Shown in pieces: positions 33,028-42,082 of a DNA stretch of 64,000 nucleotides. The number at the start of each line of letters is the position of its first letter. The first letter of the stretch is position 1. The DNA lies in contig CAWGMB010000005.1 in assembly GCA_963823515.1 (NCBI GenBank), positions 1-64,000 on the forward strand, in the 5' to 3' direction. Source of the DNA: Miltoncostaea sp963823515. Lineage in GTDB: Bacteria > Actinomycetota > Thermoleophilia > Miltoncostaeales > Miltoncostaeaceae. A model generated the notes under the pieces. That model was not told where the DNA came from and did not search any database. It worked only from the letters and a program-made list of their open reading frames with translations. A program made the position numbers and the translations under genes.

Positions 33028-33569
33028 CGAAGCCCCGCCTCACCATCGCCGCCGTCGCGGCGTCCGCCCTGTCGGTGCTCGCGCTGGCCGCGTGCGGAGG
33101 GTCGTCGAGTGCCTCCGTCGACCCGGCCACCGCGCCCGCGGTCAGCGCGCCGGGGACCACCGCACCCGGCGAGGACGCGCCCGTGACCGCAGGACCCGCG
33201 TCGTCCGGGGTGAAGCACGAGGCCTCCACCGGGGCGTCGCGCGTCGGCGTCTCCCTGGGCGGGTCGTCGGAGTTCGCCCTCACCGCTACGCCGGCGAAGA
33301 TCGCGGCGGGGAAGGTGACCTTCCGGGTTCGCAACGACGGCTCGATCACGCACGAGCTGGTCGTGGTGAGGACGGACATGGCGGCGGGCGCCCTCGCCTC
33401 GGGCGGCGGCCGCGCCGACGAGACGGGCTCGGCGGGCGAGTCGGGCGACCTGACTGCCGGAGCCTCGGCGAACCTCTCGCTGAACCTCCCCGCCGGCCAC
33501 TACGTCCTTCTCTGCAATCTGCCCGGCCACTACGCCGGCGGGATGCGCACCGATTTCACGGTGGGGTAG
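33024..33569 (+). CDS. Cupredoxin-like lipoprotein
   Basis: 181 residues. Lipobox 'VLALAACGGS', then a long Ser/Thr/Ala/Pro linker (to ~80), then a plastocyanin-type fold: 'GKVTFRVRNDGSITHELVV' supplies the first His and 'LLCNLPGHYAGGM' supplies Cys-x4-His-x4-Met, a complete type-1 copper ligand set. It would carry electrons at the outer face of the membrane. Translationally coupled to the membrane protein upstream. Confidence 0.85.
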   Translation: MTKPRLTIAAVAASALSVLALAACGGSSSASVDPATAPAVSAPGTTAPGEDAPVTAGPASSGVKHEASTGASRVGVSLGGSSEFALTATPAKIAAGKVTFRVRNDGSITHELVVVRTDMAAGALASGGGRADETGSAGESGDLTAGASANLSLNLPAGHYVLLCNLPGHYAGGMRTDFTVG

Positions 33570-33664
33570 GGCGACGCACCGCAGGGGGGCGGGCGCGATG
33601 CCCGGCCCCCTGCGCGCTCCGGCCCGGGTGGCGTAGCGTGCGCCACCCGCGACCAGGGACGCAC

Positions 33665-34555
33665 ATGCCGATCCGACCATCGACCACGAGCCCCGTCCGC
33701 CGGCTGCTCGCCACCACCGCGCTGGCCGTCCTCGCAACGGCGGGGGCCGCCTCGGCCGCCACCGCCCCGGCGGGCTACGGCCGCTTCCCCGATCCGGCGC
33801 CGGCGAGGCCCGCCACGATCTGGGCCGTCGGGGACGGCGCAGGAGGCACTGCGGCCGAGCGCGCCGTGTCGGCGATGATCGCGGCCCGGCGCCCCTCCGC
33901 GTTCCTCTATCTGGGCGACGTCTACGAGTACGGCACCGCGGCCGAGTTCCGGCGCAACTACCACACGGTCTACCGCCGGCTGCGGGCCGTCACCCTCCCC
34001 ACGCCGGGCAACCACGATTGGCCGAACCACCGCGTCGGCTACGACCCGTACTGGGCCCGCGTGACCGGGAGGACCCCGGCGCCGTACTACGCCGTGTCGG
34101 TCGGCGGCTGGAGGATCATCAGCCTCAACTCCGAGATGGACCACGGCCCCCGCTCCCGCCAGGTGGCCTGGCTGCGCCGGCAGATGCGCGCGCCGGGCAC
34201 CTGCCGGCTCGCGTTCTGGCACCGCCCGCGCTTCAGCGCGGGGCTCCACGGCGATCAGCCCGACGTCGCGCCCTTCTGGAAGACCCTGCGCGGGCACGCG
34301 AGGATCGTGCTGGGCGGCCACGACCACGACATGCAGCAGTTGCGCCCCCGCGCCGGGATCGTCCAGCTCGTGGCGGGCGCCGCCGGTCGCGGCCACTACC
34401 CGGTCGACGAGTCCGACTCCCGCCTGGCCTGGAGCGACGACTCCACCGACGGGGCGCTGCGGATCACCCTCACGCCCGGCCGCGCGCGCTTCGCGTTCGT
34501 GGCGGTGGGCGGCCGCGTGCTGCGCTCGGGCGCCGTGCGCTGCCGCCCGCGCTGA
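33665..34555 (+). CDS. Secreted metallophosphoesterase
   Basis: 296 residues. Signal peptide to about 'ASAA' (~32). The purple-acid-phosphatase-like metal motifs follow: 'WAVGDGAGG', 'FLYLGDVYEYG' (GDxxY), 'PTPGNHDW' (GNHD), 'LAFWHRPRFS' and 'VLGGHDHDMQ' (GHxH-like). It hydrolyses phosphate esters outside the cell. An upstream in-frame extension is low-complexity and not used. Confidence 0.87.
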   Translation: MPIRPSTTSPVRRLLATTALAVLATAGAASAATAPAGYGRFPDPAPARPATIWAVGDGAGGTAAERAVSAMIAARRPSAFLYLGDVYEYGTAAEFRRNYHTVYRRLRAVTLPTPGNHDWPNHRVGYDPYWARVTGRTPAPYYAVSVGGWRIISLNSEMDHGPRSRQVAWLRRQMRAPGTCRLAFWHRPRFSAGLHGDQPDVAPFWKTLRGHARIVLGGHDHDMQQLRPRAGIVQLVAGAAGRGHYPVDESDSRLAWSDDSTDGALRITLTPGRARFAFVAVGGRVLRSGAVRCRPR

Positions 34556-34578
34556 AGGGCCCTCGGAACCGCCCTCCC

Positions 34579-34595
34579 CTCATCGTCCTCTCATC
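34579..34595 (+). promoter_or_regulatory. Tandem CTCATC site before the PAP2 gene
   Basis: CTCATC-GTCCT-CTCATC: two identical half-sites with an 11-bp period, 42 bases before the PAP2 phosphatase start. The best copy of the putative response-regulator site. Confidence 0.5.
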
Positions 34596-34636
34596 CGGCC
34601 GATGTTGCATGTCGGTGAACGACCGTCGGAGGATCA

Positions 34637-35233
34637 ATGGACTACCGGCTCGAGCAGGCACTCAACGGGCCGGCGGGGCACCACGCGTTCCTCGACGCGC
34701 TCATGCGCGACGCGGCGACCTGGGCCGTTCCCGTCTTCATCGCGATCGTCGCGGCCTGGTTCGCTGTGGGGTACCTGCGCGGTCCCCGGGAGGAGCGCCG
34801 GGGCGCCCTCACCGCCCTGCTGGCGGCGGGCGGCGCGCTTCTCGTGAACCAGGGCCTCCTGGTGCTGTGGTCGCGGCCGCGGCCCTTCGACGCGCACCCG
34901 GAGAGCGTGCACACGCTGGTCGCGCGCAGCGCCGACGGCTCCTTCCCGAGCGACCACGCGGCCGCATCGGTCGCCATCGCGACCGTGCTCGTGCTGGCCC
35001 ACCGGCGCCTCGGCCTCGTGGCACTCGCGGCGGCCGCGCTGGTCTGCGTGGCCCGGGTCTACGTGGGGGCCCACTATCCGGGCGACGTCCTGGCGGGAGC
35101 GGCAGTCGGCGCCACGGTCGCGTGGCTCGCGTACCGGCCGCTCGGGCCGGCCGTCGGGCGGGTGGTCGATCTGGGCGACGGTGTCCTGCGGCGACTGCGC
35201 ATCCCTCCTCGCGACCGGGCGCTGCGCGCCTGA
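34637..35233 (+). CDS. PAP2-family membrane phosphatase
   Basis: 198 residues, about six helices. The three phosphatase motifs are present: 'LLVLWSRPRPF', 'SFPSDHAA' and 'ARVYVGAHYPGDVLAG'. Likely substrates are undecaprenyl pyrophosphate or phosphatidic acid type lipids. GGAGG precedes the ATG. Confidence 0.9.
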   Translation: MDYRLEQALNGPAGHHAFLDALMRDAATWAVPVFIAIVAAWFAVGYLRGPREERRGALTALLAAGGALLVNQGLLVLWSRPRPFDAHPESVHTLVARSADGSFPSDHAAASVAIATVLVLAHRRLGLVALAAAALVCVARVYVGAHYPGDVLAGAAVGATVAWLAYRPLGPAVGRVVDLGDGVLRRLRIPPRDRALRA

Positions 35234-35333
35234 GGACGCACGCCTCGGGACGCGTGCGCGGGCCGGGCAGGGACACTCCGCCCTAGCGGTCACAGGGATT
35301 ACCGATAGAGTAGGCGGGCCTTCGAGTTAGGCG

Positions 35334-35356
35334 CGCCGAACGGGAGGGGTTCGGCG
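35334..35356. repeat. Inverted repeat before the ZIP transporter gene
   Basis: GCCGAAC and GTTCGGC face each other across a GGGAGGG-type loop about 30-50 bases before the ZIP start. Possible operator for a metal regulator or an mRNA hairpin; it does not match a consensus I can name. Confidence 0.4.
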
Positions 35357-35385
35357 GATACCACGCCACGACACCCCAGGGGACC

Positions 35386-36234
35386 ATGTCCTTCGAGAAG
35401 ACCCTCCTGCTCGGCGCCATCGCCGGCTTCACGATCTTCCTGGGCCTGCCGCTGGCCCGCCTGCCCCGCCTGGGGAACCGGACGCGCCTGGCGGCGAGCA
35501 TGGCCTCGGCCGGCGTCCTGGCGTTCCTCTTCGTCGACGTCCTCGCCGGCTCGAACGAGATCGTCGAGGGCGCGCTCGCCCAGGCGAAGGACGGCGAGGC
35601 CTCGTGGAGCCGGTTCGCCGGACTGCTGGTGATGCTCGTGGTGGGCTTCGGGGTGGGGCTGATCGGCCTCGGCCTCGTCGAGAGCCGGGTCTTCGGCGCG
35701 CCGCCCCCGGTCGCGGGCGGCTCCGAGGCGCTCGTCCTCGCCGATTCGCCGCTCGCCGCCCTGGCGCGGCCCACCGCGCGGAGCGCCCTGCGCGTGGGCA
35801 TGCTGATCGCCGTCGCCATCGGCGTGCACAACTTCAGCGAGGGCCTGGCCATCGGCGTCTCGGCCCACGCCGGCGAGGTGGCGCTCGCCACGACCCTGAT
35901 CGTCGGCTTCGCGCTCCACAACGCGACCGAGGGCTTCGGCATCATCGGTCCGCTCGACCCCTCGAGCCGGCCCTCGTGGGGCTGGCTCGCGCTCGCGGGC
36001 CTGGTGGGCGGCGGTCCCACCGTCCTGGGCACAGCCCTGGGCTACCGGGTCGAGTCGGACGCCCTGCAGCTGGCCTTCCTGGCGCTCGCCGCGGGCGCGA
36101 TCCTCTACATCACGCTCGAGCTCTGGGGCATGGGCCGGCGCCGCGGCCACCGCGTGCTGGCCACCGGCGCCCTCGCGGTCGGCTTCCTGATCGCCTACGG
36201 CAGCGACCTCGTGGTGGCCTACGCGGGCGCCTGA
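35386..36234 (+). CDS. ZIP-family metal transporter
   Basis: 282 residues, about eight helices. Helix 4 carries 'GVHNFSEGLAIG' and helix 5 'ALHNATEGFGI', the HNxxEG metal-path motifs of ZIP proteins (zinc, iron or manganese uptake). Monocistronic, with an inverted repeat upstream. Confidence 0.88.
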   Translation: MSFEKTLLLGAIAGFTIFLGLPLARLPRLGNRTRLAASMASAGVLAFLFVDVLAGSNEIVEGALAQAKDGEASWSRFAGLLVMLVVGFGVGLIGLGLVESRVFGAPPPVAGGSEALVLADSPLAALARPTARSALRVGMLIAVAIGVHNFSEGLAIGVSAHAGEVALATTLIVGFALHNATEGFGIIGPLDPSSRPSWGWLALAGLVGGGPTVLGTALGYRVESDALQLAFLALAAGAILYITLELWGMGRRRGHRVLATGALAVGFLIAYGSDLVVAYAGA

Positions 36235-36346
36235 GCGCGGGCGCCGGCGGCCGCGGGAGCCGGACCCAGGTCGATGAATCCAAAGGGCGGTCCCCCCGGG
36301 TAGTAGTCGTAGCGCCGCGATCACCACGCCCCCCGGAGGCTCCCCG

Positions 36347-36997
36347 ATGAAGGATCGTCCCGCCGACCCGCCCTCGCGCAATCGTCGCCGGAGGGCGATG
36401 CTTTTGGCGGCGGGAACGCTCGCGCTCGCCGGCGTGGTCGTCGTCGGCATCCTCGCCGCCGATCGGGGCGGGCCGTCGCGCGTGAGCCTGCCGGACGCCG
36501 GGGACGCGGCCCTGGTCGAGTCGACGCCCACGCCCGCTCCGCCCGCCAAGGCGGAGCCCGCGAAGGCGGAGCCCCGGCTGAAGGGCAAGGGTTCCCCGAT
36601 CCGCATCTCGGGCACCGACCCGATCACCGGGAAGCCGGTGAACCTCGATGAGTTCACCGGCAAGCCGGTCGTCCTGGCGATCTGGGCCTCGTGGTGCTCC
36701 GGCTGCAACGACGAGGCGCCGCACCTGGCCGAGGTGGCCGCAGCCCGCGACGACGTGCACTTCGTCGGCCTCAACTACCGGGACGACGCCGGGGGAGCGC
36801 GGGGCTTCTACGAGAAGTACGGCTGGGAGTTCCCCAGCATCGAGGACTCCTCAGGGGGGATCGCGACCGGCCTCGGCCTGCAGGGGACCCCGACGACGAT
36901 CTTCCTCGACAGCGATCACCGCGAGATCGGGCGCATCCTCGGCGCCACCGACGCGGCCGGCTTCCAGGACGCCGTCGCGCAGATCACGGCCCGGTAG
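36347..36997 (+). CDS. TlpA-like membrane-anchored thioredoxin
   Basis: 216 residues. One N-terminal anchor helix (about 18-38), a Pro/Ala/Lys/Glu linker and a thioredoxin fold with 'VLAIWASWCSGCNDEAPHL', a WCxxC redox site. The cis-Pro is in 'GLQGTPTTIFLD'. It acts as an extracytoplasmic thiol-disulfide reductant, probably fed by the CcdA protein encoded 4.4 kb away. Convergent with the flavoprotein gene. Confidence 0.88.
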   Translation: MKDRPADPPSRNRRRRAMLLAAGTLALAGVVVVGILAADRGGPSRVSLPDAGDAALVESTPTPAPPAKAEPAKAEPRLKGKGSPIRISGTDPITGKPVNLDEFTGKPVVLAIWASWCSGCNDEAPHLAEVAAARDDVHFVGLNYRDDAGGARGFYEKYGWEFPSIEDSSGGIATGLGLQGTPTTIFLDSDHREIGRILGATDAAGFQDAVAQITAR

Positions 36998-37039
36998 CCA
37001 CCGCCGCGCCGCTCGGCCGCTCCTGCGCGGAGCGGCCCG

Positions 37040-38425
37040 TCACGGGCTCCCGGGGGCCCTCGCCCAGCGGTGGCGCGCGTACGCGGCCAGCTCCGTGCGC
37101 AGGTTCGGCAGCGTCCGGCGCGCGAACTCGTCGGCGACCGCCCCGATCGCGCCGCTGAAGGTGGGGTAGGCGTAGACCAGGCGCTGCAGCCGCAGGAGGG
37201 AGGTGTTGCGGGAGATCGCGAAGGTCAGCAGGGGCAGCAGTTCCGAGGCGTGGGGCCCGACGACGGTGGCGGCGACGATGCGCCCGGTGAGCCGGACGGC
37301 GACGACCGAGACGAAGCCGTGCGCCACGCCGTCGGTGAGCCCGCGGTCGGTCGCCGCGAGGTCGACCCGGATGTGGACGAGGGCGTCCGGATGGCAGCTG
37401 CGCGCCCGCTCGGCGGCCGTCGGCCCGACCCAGGCGACCTCCGGGTCGCTGAACACCGCGGACGGGATCACCGGAGGCCCGCCGAGCGGCGGGATCCACC
37501 GCAGGGCGATGCGCTGCACGATCCGCCGTCCGAGGGCGTTCGCGGCATGGGTCTGGTGGGCGACCGGGGTGACGTCGCCGACCGCCCACACGCCCTTCAT
37601 CGATGTGCGGCCCCAGCCATCGACGCGGATGCCGGCGGGCCCCGCATCGACCACCCCCACGAAGCCGTCGGCGTTGGGCATGCGTCCGATCGCCACCAGG
37701 ACCGCGTCCACGCCCTCGAGCGCCCTCTCCCCCTCGCGGCCTTCGATCGCGAGCGATGCGCGCCCGGCGTCGTAGCCCGTCACCCGCGTGTCCAGACGGA
37801 CATCGATGCCCTGCTCGCGCAGCGAGGCGGTCAGGGCCTCGGACGCCTCGGGCTCGGCCGTCGCGAGGACCCGCGACTCGAGGTCGATCAGGCTCACGCG
37901 CGTGCCCATCCGGGCGAACGCGCAGGCCATCTCGAGCCCGATCGGCCCCGCCCCGACGATCGCGAGGTGGGCGGGCGGGGCCGCGAGCTCGAACAGGCTC
38001 TCGTTGGTGAGGAGCCGCTCGGGGGGAAGCCCCGGGATGTCGAGGGTACGCGGGCGCGACCCGGTGGCGATCACGACGTGCGGCGCGCTCAGCACGCGCA
38101 CCCCGCCGGGCCCCGACACCGTGACGCGCCGATCCGCGCCGAGCTCGGCGCGTCCCCTGATCAGCTCGATCCCGTCGGTGGTGGAGAGCTCGTGGTCCTC
38201 ACGCGCGGCCAGGCCGTCGCGGGTGGCGCGGACGGCCGCGAGCAGTCCGGCCGGGTCGGCGCGATGGGCGGGATCGCGCGAGAGGTGGATGAGGCGCTTG
38301 GAGGGGATGCAGCCCACGTTGGTGCAGTCGCCGCCGACCCGCGCGGCCTCGACCAGGGCCACCCGACGCCCCAGGCCGGCGAGGCCGATCGCCACCGTCA
38401 GGCCTCCCGAGCCCGCTCCGATCAC
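37040..38425 (-). CDS. MerA/Lpd-like FAD-dependent disulfide reductase (1)
   Basis: 461 residues from a GTG at 38425. The FAD motif 'VIGAGSGG' begins at residue 1, so the usual 'DAIVIG' lead is lost unless an unusual upstream start is used. Redox pair Cys34/Cys39 in 'GGDCTNVGCIPSK', NAD(P) motif 'IVGAGPIGLEMACAF' and a dimer domain with 'YAYPTFSGAIGAV'. No C-terminal Cys pair as in true mercuric reductase, so the substrate is unknown. Last gene of the six-gene sigma-factor operon. Confidence 0.87.
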   Translation of the reverse strand: MIGAGSGGLTVAIGLAGLGRRVALVEAARVGGDCTNVGCIPSKRLIHLSRDPAHRADPAGLLAAVRATRDGLAAREDHELSTTDGIELIRGRAELGADRRVTVSGPGGVRVLSAPHVVIATGSRPRTLDIPGLPPERLLTNESLFELAAPPAHLAIVGAGPIGLEMACAFARMGTRVSLIDLESRVLATAEPEASEALTASLREQGIDVRLDTRVTGYDAGRASLAIEGREGERALEGVDAVLVAIGRMPNADGFVGVVDAGPAGIRVDGWGRTSMKGVWAVGDVTPVAHQTHAANALGRRIVQRIALRWIPPLGGPPVIPSAVFSDPEVAWVGPTAAERARSCHPDALVHIRVDLAATDRGLTDGVAHGFVSVVAVRLTGRIVAATVVGPHASELLPLLTFAISRNTSLLRLQRLVYAYPTFSGAIGAVADEFARRTLPNLRTELAAYARHRWARAPGSP

Positions 38426-38432
38426 GATCGCG

Positions 38433-39116
38433 TCAGGTGACGGGATCGGGACCTCGCTCGCGCCGCCGCAGCAGCTTCGAGACCGCCAGGCCCGCCACCA
38501 GCAGAACGCCCGAGGTGACCAGGATCGGACCGCTGATCCTCGGCACGCCTCCGTCGAAGCTCTCGAGCGAGGCCCCGAACAGCACGAAGGCGACCGTTGC
38601 GGGCGCGCTTCCGATGGCTGTCGCGGTGATGAACGCCACCGGATGGATGCGCGCTGCTCCGGCCAGGTAGCTGACGAGGTCGTACGGCAGGTAGATCAGG
38701 CGCATGACGATGATGGTCTCGAAGCTGCGCTCCCGCATCTGCCTGGTCCATCGCGCGAGCCGGCCGGCGGCCTCGGGGTCGGGCCACTTCTCGCCCCCGA
38801 GCCAGCGCGCGAGGCCGTACGCCACCATGGCCGAGCCGTTGGCGGCGACGATGACGAGGACGACGCCCCCCACCGGGCCGAAGAGGAATCCCCCGGCGAC
38901 GGTCAGGACGGCCGCCGAGAAGAAGATCAGGGGCCGCACGAGATAGACCGCCAGGAAGACGACCGGACCCCAGGCGCTGCCCTGGATGGCGTCCACGAGC
39001 TCCGCGGTGGCCGCCCCGGCCCCCTCGCCGCGGGTGAACGCCCACACCGCGGCGCCCGCGATGAGTGCGAGCCACACACCGGCGACGACCAGCCGGGTCG
39101 CGCGGGAATCCCTCAC
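38433..39116 (-). CDS. VTT-domain membrane protein (TVP38/TMEM64 family)
   Basis: 227 residues, about six helices. The VTT/DedA-like signature 'LTVAGGFLFGPVGGVVLVIVAANGSAMVAYGLAR' and 'ETIIVMRLIYLPYDLVSYLAGAARI' are present. Such proteins scramble or transport lipids across membranes. GTG start overlaps the upstream stop (GTGA), and the flavoprotein gene follows seven bases later; that pairing recurs in many bacteria. Confidence 0.87.
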   Translation of the reverse strand: MRDSRATRLVVAGVWLALIAGAAVWAFTRGEGAGAATAELVDAIQGSAWGPVVFLAVYLVRPLIFFSAAVLTVAGGFLFGPVGGVVLVIVAANGSAMVAYGLARWLGGEKWPDPEAAGRLARWTRQMRERSFETIIVMRLIYLPYDLVSYLAGAARIHPVAFITATAIGSAPATVAFVLFGASLESFDGGVPRISGPILVTSGVLLVAGLAVSKLLRRRERGPDPVT

Positions 39117-39730
39117 GCCGGGTCCAGCCGTCGTGCCGCCCAGACCGCCCGCTGGGCGATGCTGATCGCTACTCCGGCCGCCATCACCCACATCACCGCG
39201 ACCGACCACGCCGGCACGGCCAGTGCGAGCCCGAGCAGCACGACCGTCTCGGCGCCCTCGATCAGCCCGCTCGGCATCGTGACCGCCGTCAGCTCCCCGC
39301 GGGACCCGGCTCCGGCCCCGCGGCGCTCCAGCAGCGCGGAGAGATAGGACCACGAGATCGCGTTGACGTAGAAGCTCGCCAGCAGCGCCCCCGCCGCGAT
39401 CCATGCCGCCCGGTCGCCCTGTCCGGCCGCGATGCCCAGCGGGATCGCGGCGTAGACGATCACGTCGGCGAGGATGTCCGCGTACGCGCCCAGCTCGGAC
39501 TGGCGCCCGGACCGCCGGGCCACGGTCCCGTCGAGGCCGTCGAGCAGGCGGTTCACCAGCCACAGCCCCAGCGCGAGGGCGGGCGCCCCGGCGCCGGCCG
39601 CGATCGCGGCGCCCAGCCCGGGCACGAGCGCCACCGCGGTGAAGGCCGTCGGATGCACGCCGCGGGGGACCGCCCGGGCGATCGGGGCCAGCACCATCTC
39701 CTTGCGCCGGCGCAGGGCGTGATCGATCAC
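39113..39730 (-). CDS. CDP-alcohol phosphatidyltransferase-family protein
   Basis: 205 residues, about six helices. The catalytic motif D-G-x2-A-R-x8-G-x3-D-x3-D is visible in 'LDGLDGTVARRSGRQSELGA' followed by 'YADILADV'. It forms a phosphodiester bond between a CDP-activated lipid and an alcohol head group, or the reverse. GTG start overlaps the NrtS-like stop. Confidence 0.88.
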   Translation of the reverse strand: MIDHALRRRKEMVLAPIARAVPRGVHPTAFTAVALVPGLGAAIAAGAGAPALALGLWLVNRLLDGLDGTVARRSGRQSELGAYADILADVIVYAAIPLGIAAGQGDRAAWIAAGALLASFYVNAISWSYLSALLERRGAGAGSRGELTAVTMPSGLIEGAETVVLLGLALAVPAWSVAVMWVMAAGVAISIAQRAVWAARRLDPA

Positions 39731-39999
39731 GCGGTCCCCACGGCCGCAGCCCGCCGGGCGGAGATGTATCCGGCGCTCGATACGCACCAGGGGATCAGGT
39801 AGTTCGCAAGGATCTTCAGCCCCACGGCCGCGTCGATGTCGCCGCTCGCGATCCGGTCGCCCTGGTTGATGAGCGTCAACAGCGTTCCCACGACGAGCGC
39901 GACCGTGATCGTGCGCCGCATCGCCCGCCCGTCCTGCAGATGCTGAAGGAGGGACCGGGCGACGCTCGGACGCACCTGCCCGGCCTCAGAGGGGGGCAC
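39727..39999 (-). CDS. NrtS-like small nitrate/nitrite transporter
   Basis: 90 residues. After a polar start (about 26 residues) come two helices with 'ALVVGTLLTLINQGDRIA' and 'KILANYLIPWCVSSAGYISA', the pattern of the NrtS family of small nitrate/nitrite transporters. A later ATG (39921) would give the bare two-helix form. It sits inside a sigma-factor operon rather than next to nitrate reductase, which makes a nitrate role uncertain here. Confidence 0.7.
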   Translation of the reverse strand: MPPSEAGQVRPSVARSLLQHLQDGRAMRRTITVALVVGTLLTLINQGDRIASGDIDAAVGLKILANYLIPWCVSSAGYISARRAAAVGTA

Positions 40000-40654
40000 C
40001 GGCCATCGTGGTCCGGGCGGAGGGCGGCCGGTCGCCCTCGGTCACGTCGACGGCGGTCCACTGGCCGCTCGGCACCTCCATCATCACCGCGCACTCGCCC
40101 TTGCCGTCGGGCCGGAAGGAGCCGCCCGAGATGGCCCCGTCGGCTCCCGTCAGCCAGAGCCCGTAGTAGTGGTCTCCACCGCTGGGCAGGCCGGTGGCGA
40201 CGACCCTCATCGGGATCCGCGCCCCGTCGGCCGGCCCGATCTCGACGCGCGCGCTGACCCCGTCCGGGTGCGCGGACGCGAGCTGGACGACTCTCGTGGC
40301 CTGGAACGGCGACGGCTGGCCGGATCCGTCCCGCGTGGCGAGGACACCCGCGCCGGCGACGACCAGCAGCAGCACGCACGCCGCCGCGGCCACGAGCCGC
40401 CGGCTCCCGCCGCGCCTGCGCTCGGGCGCCCCGGCGCCGCCGGGGATCGCGAGGATCCGGTTCTCGAGCCGCTGCGAGGGCGTCGGCGGAGCATCGATAC
40501 GCCGCAGTCCGCCGTCGACGGCGCGCAGGGCGTCGAGGCGGGCCCGGCAGCGCTCGCAGCCGGCCAGGTGCGCGCTCAGCTCACCGTCGTCGGAGGCCGC
40601 GGCGTGCAGCCCGACCAGCTCGGGCAGGCGGGCGAGGGCGTCCTCGTGCGTCAT
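39986..40654 (-). CDS. Zinc-binding anti-sigma factor (RskA-like)
   Basis: 222 residues. N-terminal ZAS motif H-x3-C-x2-C in 'HLAGCERCRARL', one membrane helix ('LVAAAACVLLLVVAGAGVLA', ~87-106) and an extracytoplasmic RskA-like domain ('YYGLWLTGADGAISGGSF'). It holds the ECF sigma factor until a membrane or redox signal triggers release. Its ATG overlaps the sigma stop. Confidence 0.88.
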   Translation of the reverse strand: MTHEDALARLPELVGLHAAASDDGELSAHLAGCERCRARLDALRAVDGGLRRIDAPPTPSQRLENRILAIPGGAGAPERRRGGSRRLVAAAACVLLLVVAGAGVLATRDGSGQPSPFQATRVVQLASAHPDGVSARVEIGPADGARIPMRVVATGLPSGGDHYYGLWLTGADGAISGGSFRPDGKGECAVMMEVPSGQWTAVDVTEGDRPPSARTTMAGAPL

Positions 40655-41220
40655 CGCTCCTCCGCGATCTCGGCGAGTCGCCCGAGCGCCCGGCGGATGC
40701 GCGACTTGACGGTTCCGAGGGGCTCGCCCAGGCGGGCGGCGACCTGGCTGTGGCTGAGGTCCGAGAAGTAGGCGAGCCCGATCACCTCCTGCTCGCGGTC
40801 CGGCAGGCGGGTCAGGGCCCCCTGAAGCCAGAGGCGGTCAACGATCTCGCGCTCCGCCGCCGGGTCGGGGGCGTCGTCGATCTGCGCGACCGGCTCCGGC
40901 CGCGTCACGCGGGCGACGTTCAGCGCCGCGTTGCGGGCCACCGTCATCAGCCACGCCGCAGGCTCCCCACGGCGGGCGTCGACGCTCCCCGCCGCCCGCC
41001 AGGCTCGCGCGAACGCCTCCTGGGTCGCGTCCTCGGCGGCCTCGGGATCGCGCAGGATCGAGCGGCAGAGGCCGAGCACCGCGCTGCCGTAGCGACGCCA
41101 GAGGGCCTCGAAGGCCACCTCGCTCCCCTCCGCGATCAGGCCGAAGAGCTCGGCGTCGCCGAGATCGCTGGTGGGCCGGCGGCGGCGTCGGCCGGCGGCG
41201 AGCTTGCGCGGGGTGTCCAT
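40651..41220 (-). CDS. ECF sigma factor
   Basis: 189 residues. Region 2 ('FEALWRRYGSAVLGLCRSILRDPEAAEDATQEAFARAWR') and region 4 ('LPDREQEVIGLAYFSDLSHSQVAARLGEPLGTVKSRIRRAL') are both complete. SigK/SigM-like ECF type with its own anti-sigma partner immediately downstream. First gene of a six-gene operon that it probably transcribes itself. Confidence 0.92.
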   Translation of the reverse strand: MDTPRKLAAGRRRRRPTSDLGDAELFGLIAEGSEVAFEALWRRYGSAVLGLCRSILRDPEAAEDATQEAFARAWRAAGSVDARRGEPAAWLMTVARNAALNVARVTRPEPVAQIDDAPDPAAEREIVDRLWLQGALTRLPDREQEVIGLAYFSDLSHSQVAARLGEPLGTVKSRIRRALGRLAEIAEER

Positions 41221-41365
41221 CCACTCCTTCTACACCCCCGGGGCGCCGATCGGATCACTCCCGGCATCCGAAGCGCGACCCGCCGGTGTATTGCAGGGGA
41301 CAGCCCCTCCACCCGGGAGCACTCTCGTGCAGACGTCCTCCCCGGCCGGCCGCCGGGAGCCGTAG

Positions 41366-42082
41366 ATGGCCCTCGGCGGTGACCCGATCTCGTTCGCGGT
41401 GGTGTTCGCCGCCGGCCTCGTGAGCTTCGCGTCCCCCTGCGTCCTGCCGCTCGTGCCCGCCTATCTCGGCTTCGTGTCCGGGGTGGGCCTCGGCGAGGAG
41501 GCGCCCCGGCGCAGGGACGTCGCCGCGCCGACCTTCGCCTTCGTGGCCGGGTTCAGCATCATGTTCGCCGTGCTGGGCGCGAGCGTGGGCCTCGCCGGCA
41601 GCGCCCTCCTGGAGCAGCGGCGCTCGCTCGAGGTCGCCGGGGGGATCTTCGTCATCGCGATGGGGCTCCTTCTCCTCGGACGGGGCATCCCGTCGTTCCT
41701 GCTCCGCGAGCGCCGGCTGCACCTGGCGCGGCGCCCGACGACGCTGATCGGCTCGGGCCTGGCGGGCGTCGCCTTCGCCACGGGCTGGACGCCGTGCATC
41801 GGCCCGACGCTCGCCGCCGCGCTGACGATCGCCGCCAACGGCGCGGATCCCGTGCTCGGCGGCGCGCTCTTGTTCGTCTACGCGCTCGGACTCGGCGTGC
41901 CCTTCCTCCTGGCCGGCCTCTTCCTCCACCAGGCGACCTCCGCGATGGCCTTCCTGCGCCCGCGGTTGCCCGTGATCAGCGCGGCGGGGGCCGTGGTGCT
42001 CGTGGTCTTCGGCGTGCTGCTCGCCACCGGGCAGATGACCGAGCTGACCGCCCGACTGGGATCCTTCGGGACGGCCGTGTGA
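41366..42082 (+). CDS. ccdA: CcdA-like thiol-disulfide interchange membrane protein
   Basis: 238 residues, six to seven helices. Conserved Cys in 'SFASPCVLPLVPAYLGFVSG' and in 'FATGWTPCIGPTLAAAL', the redox pair that passes electrons from cytoplasmic thioredoxin across the membrane. It likely feeds the TlpA-like protein at 36.3 kb. Divergent from the ECF sigma gene; its stop overlaps the next GTG. Confidence 0.92.
   Translation: MALGGDPISFAVVFAAGLVSFASPCVLPLVPAYLGFVSGVGLGEEAPRRRDVAAPTFAFVAGFSIMFAVLGASVGLAGSALLEQRRSLEVAGGIFVIAMGLLLLGRGIPSFLLRERRLHLARRPTTLIGSGLAGVAFATGWTPCIGPTLAAALTIAANGADPVLGGALLFVYALGLGVPFLLAGLFLHQATSAMAFLRPRLPVISAAGAVVLVVFGVLLATGQMTELTARLGSFGTAV

Noticed and set aside
37040..38425. 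True mercuric reductase
   Set aside because: There is no C-terminal Cys-Cys pair and no N-terminal HMA domain, and no mer regulator or transporter is nearby. Only the general flavoprotein disulfide reductase class is supported.
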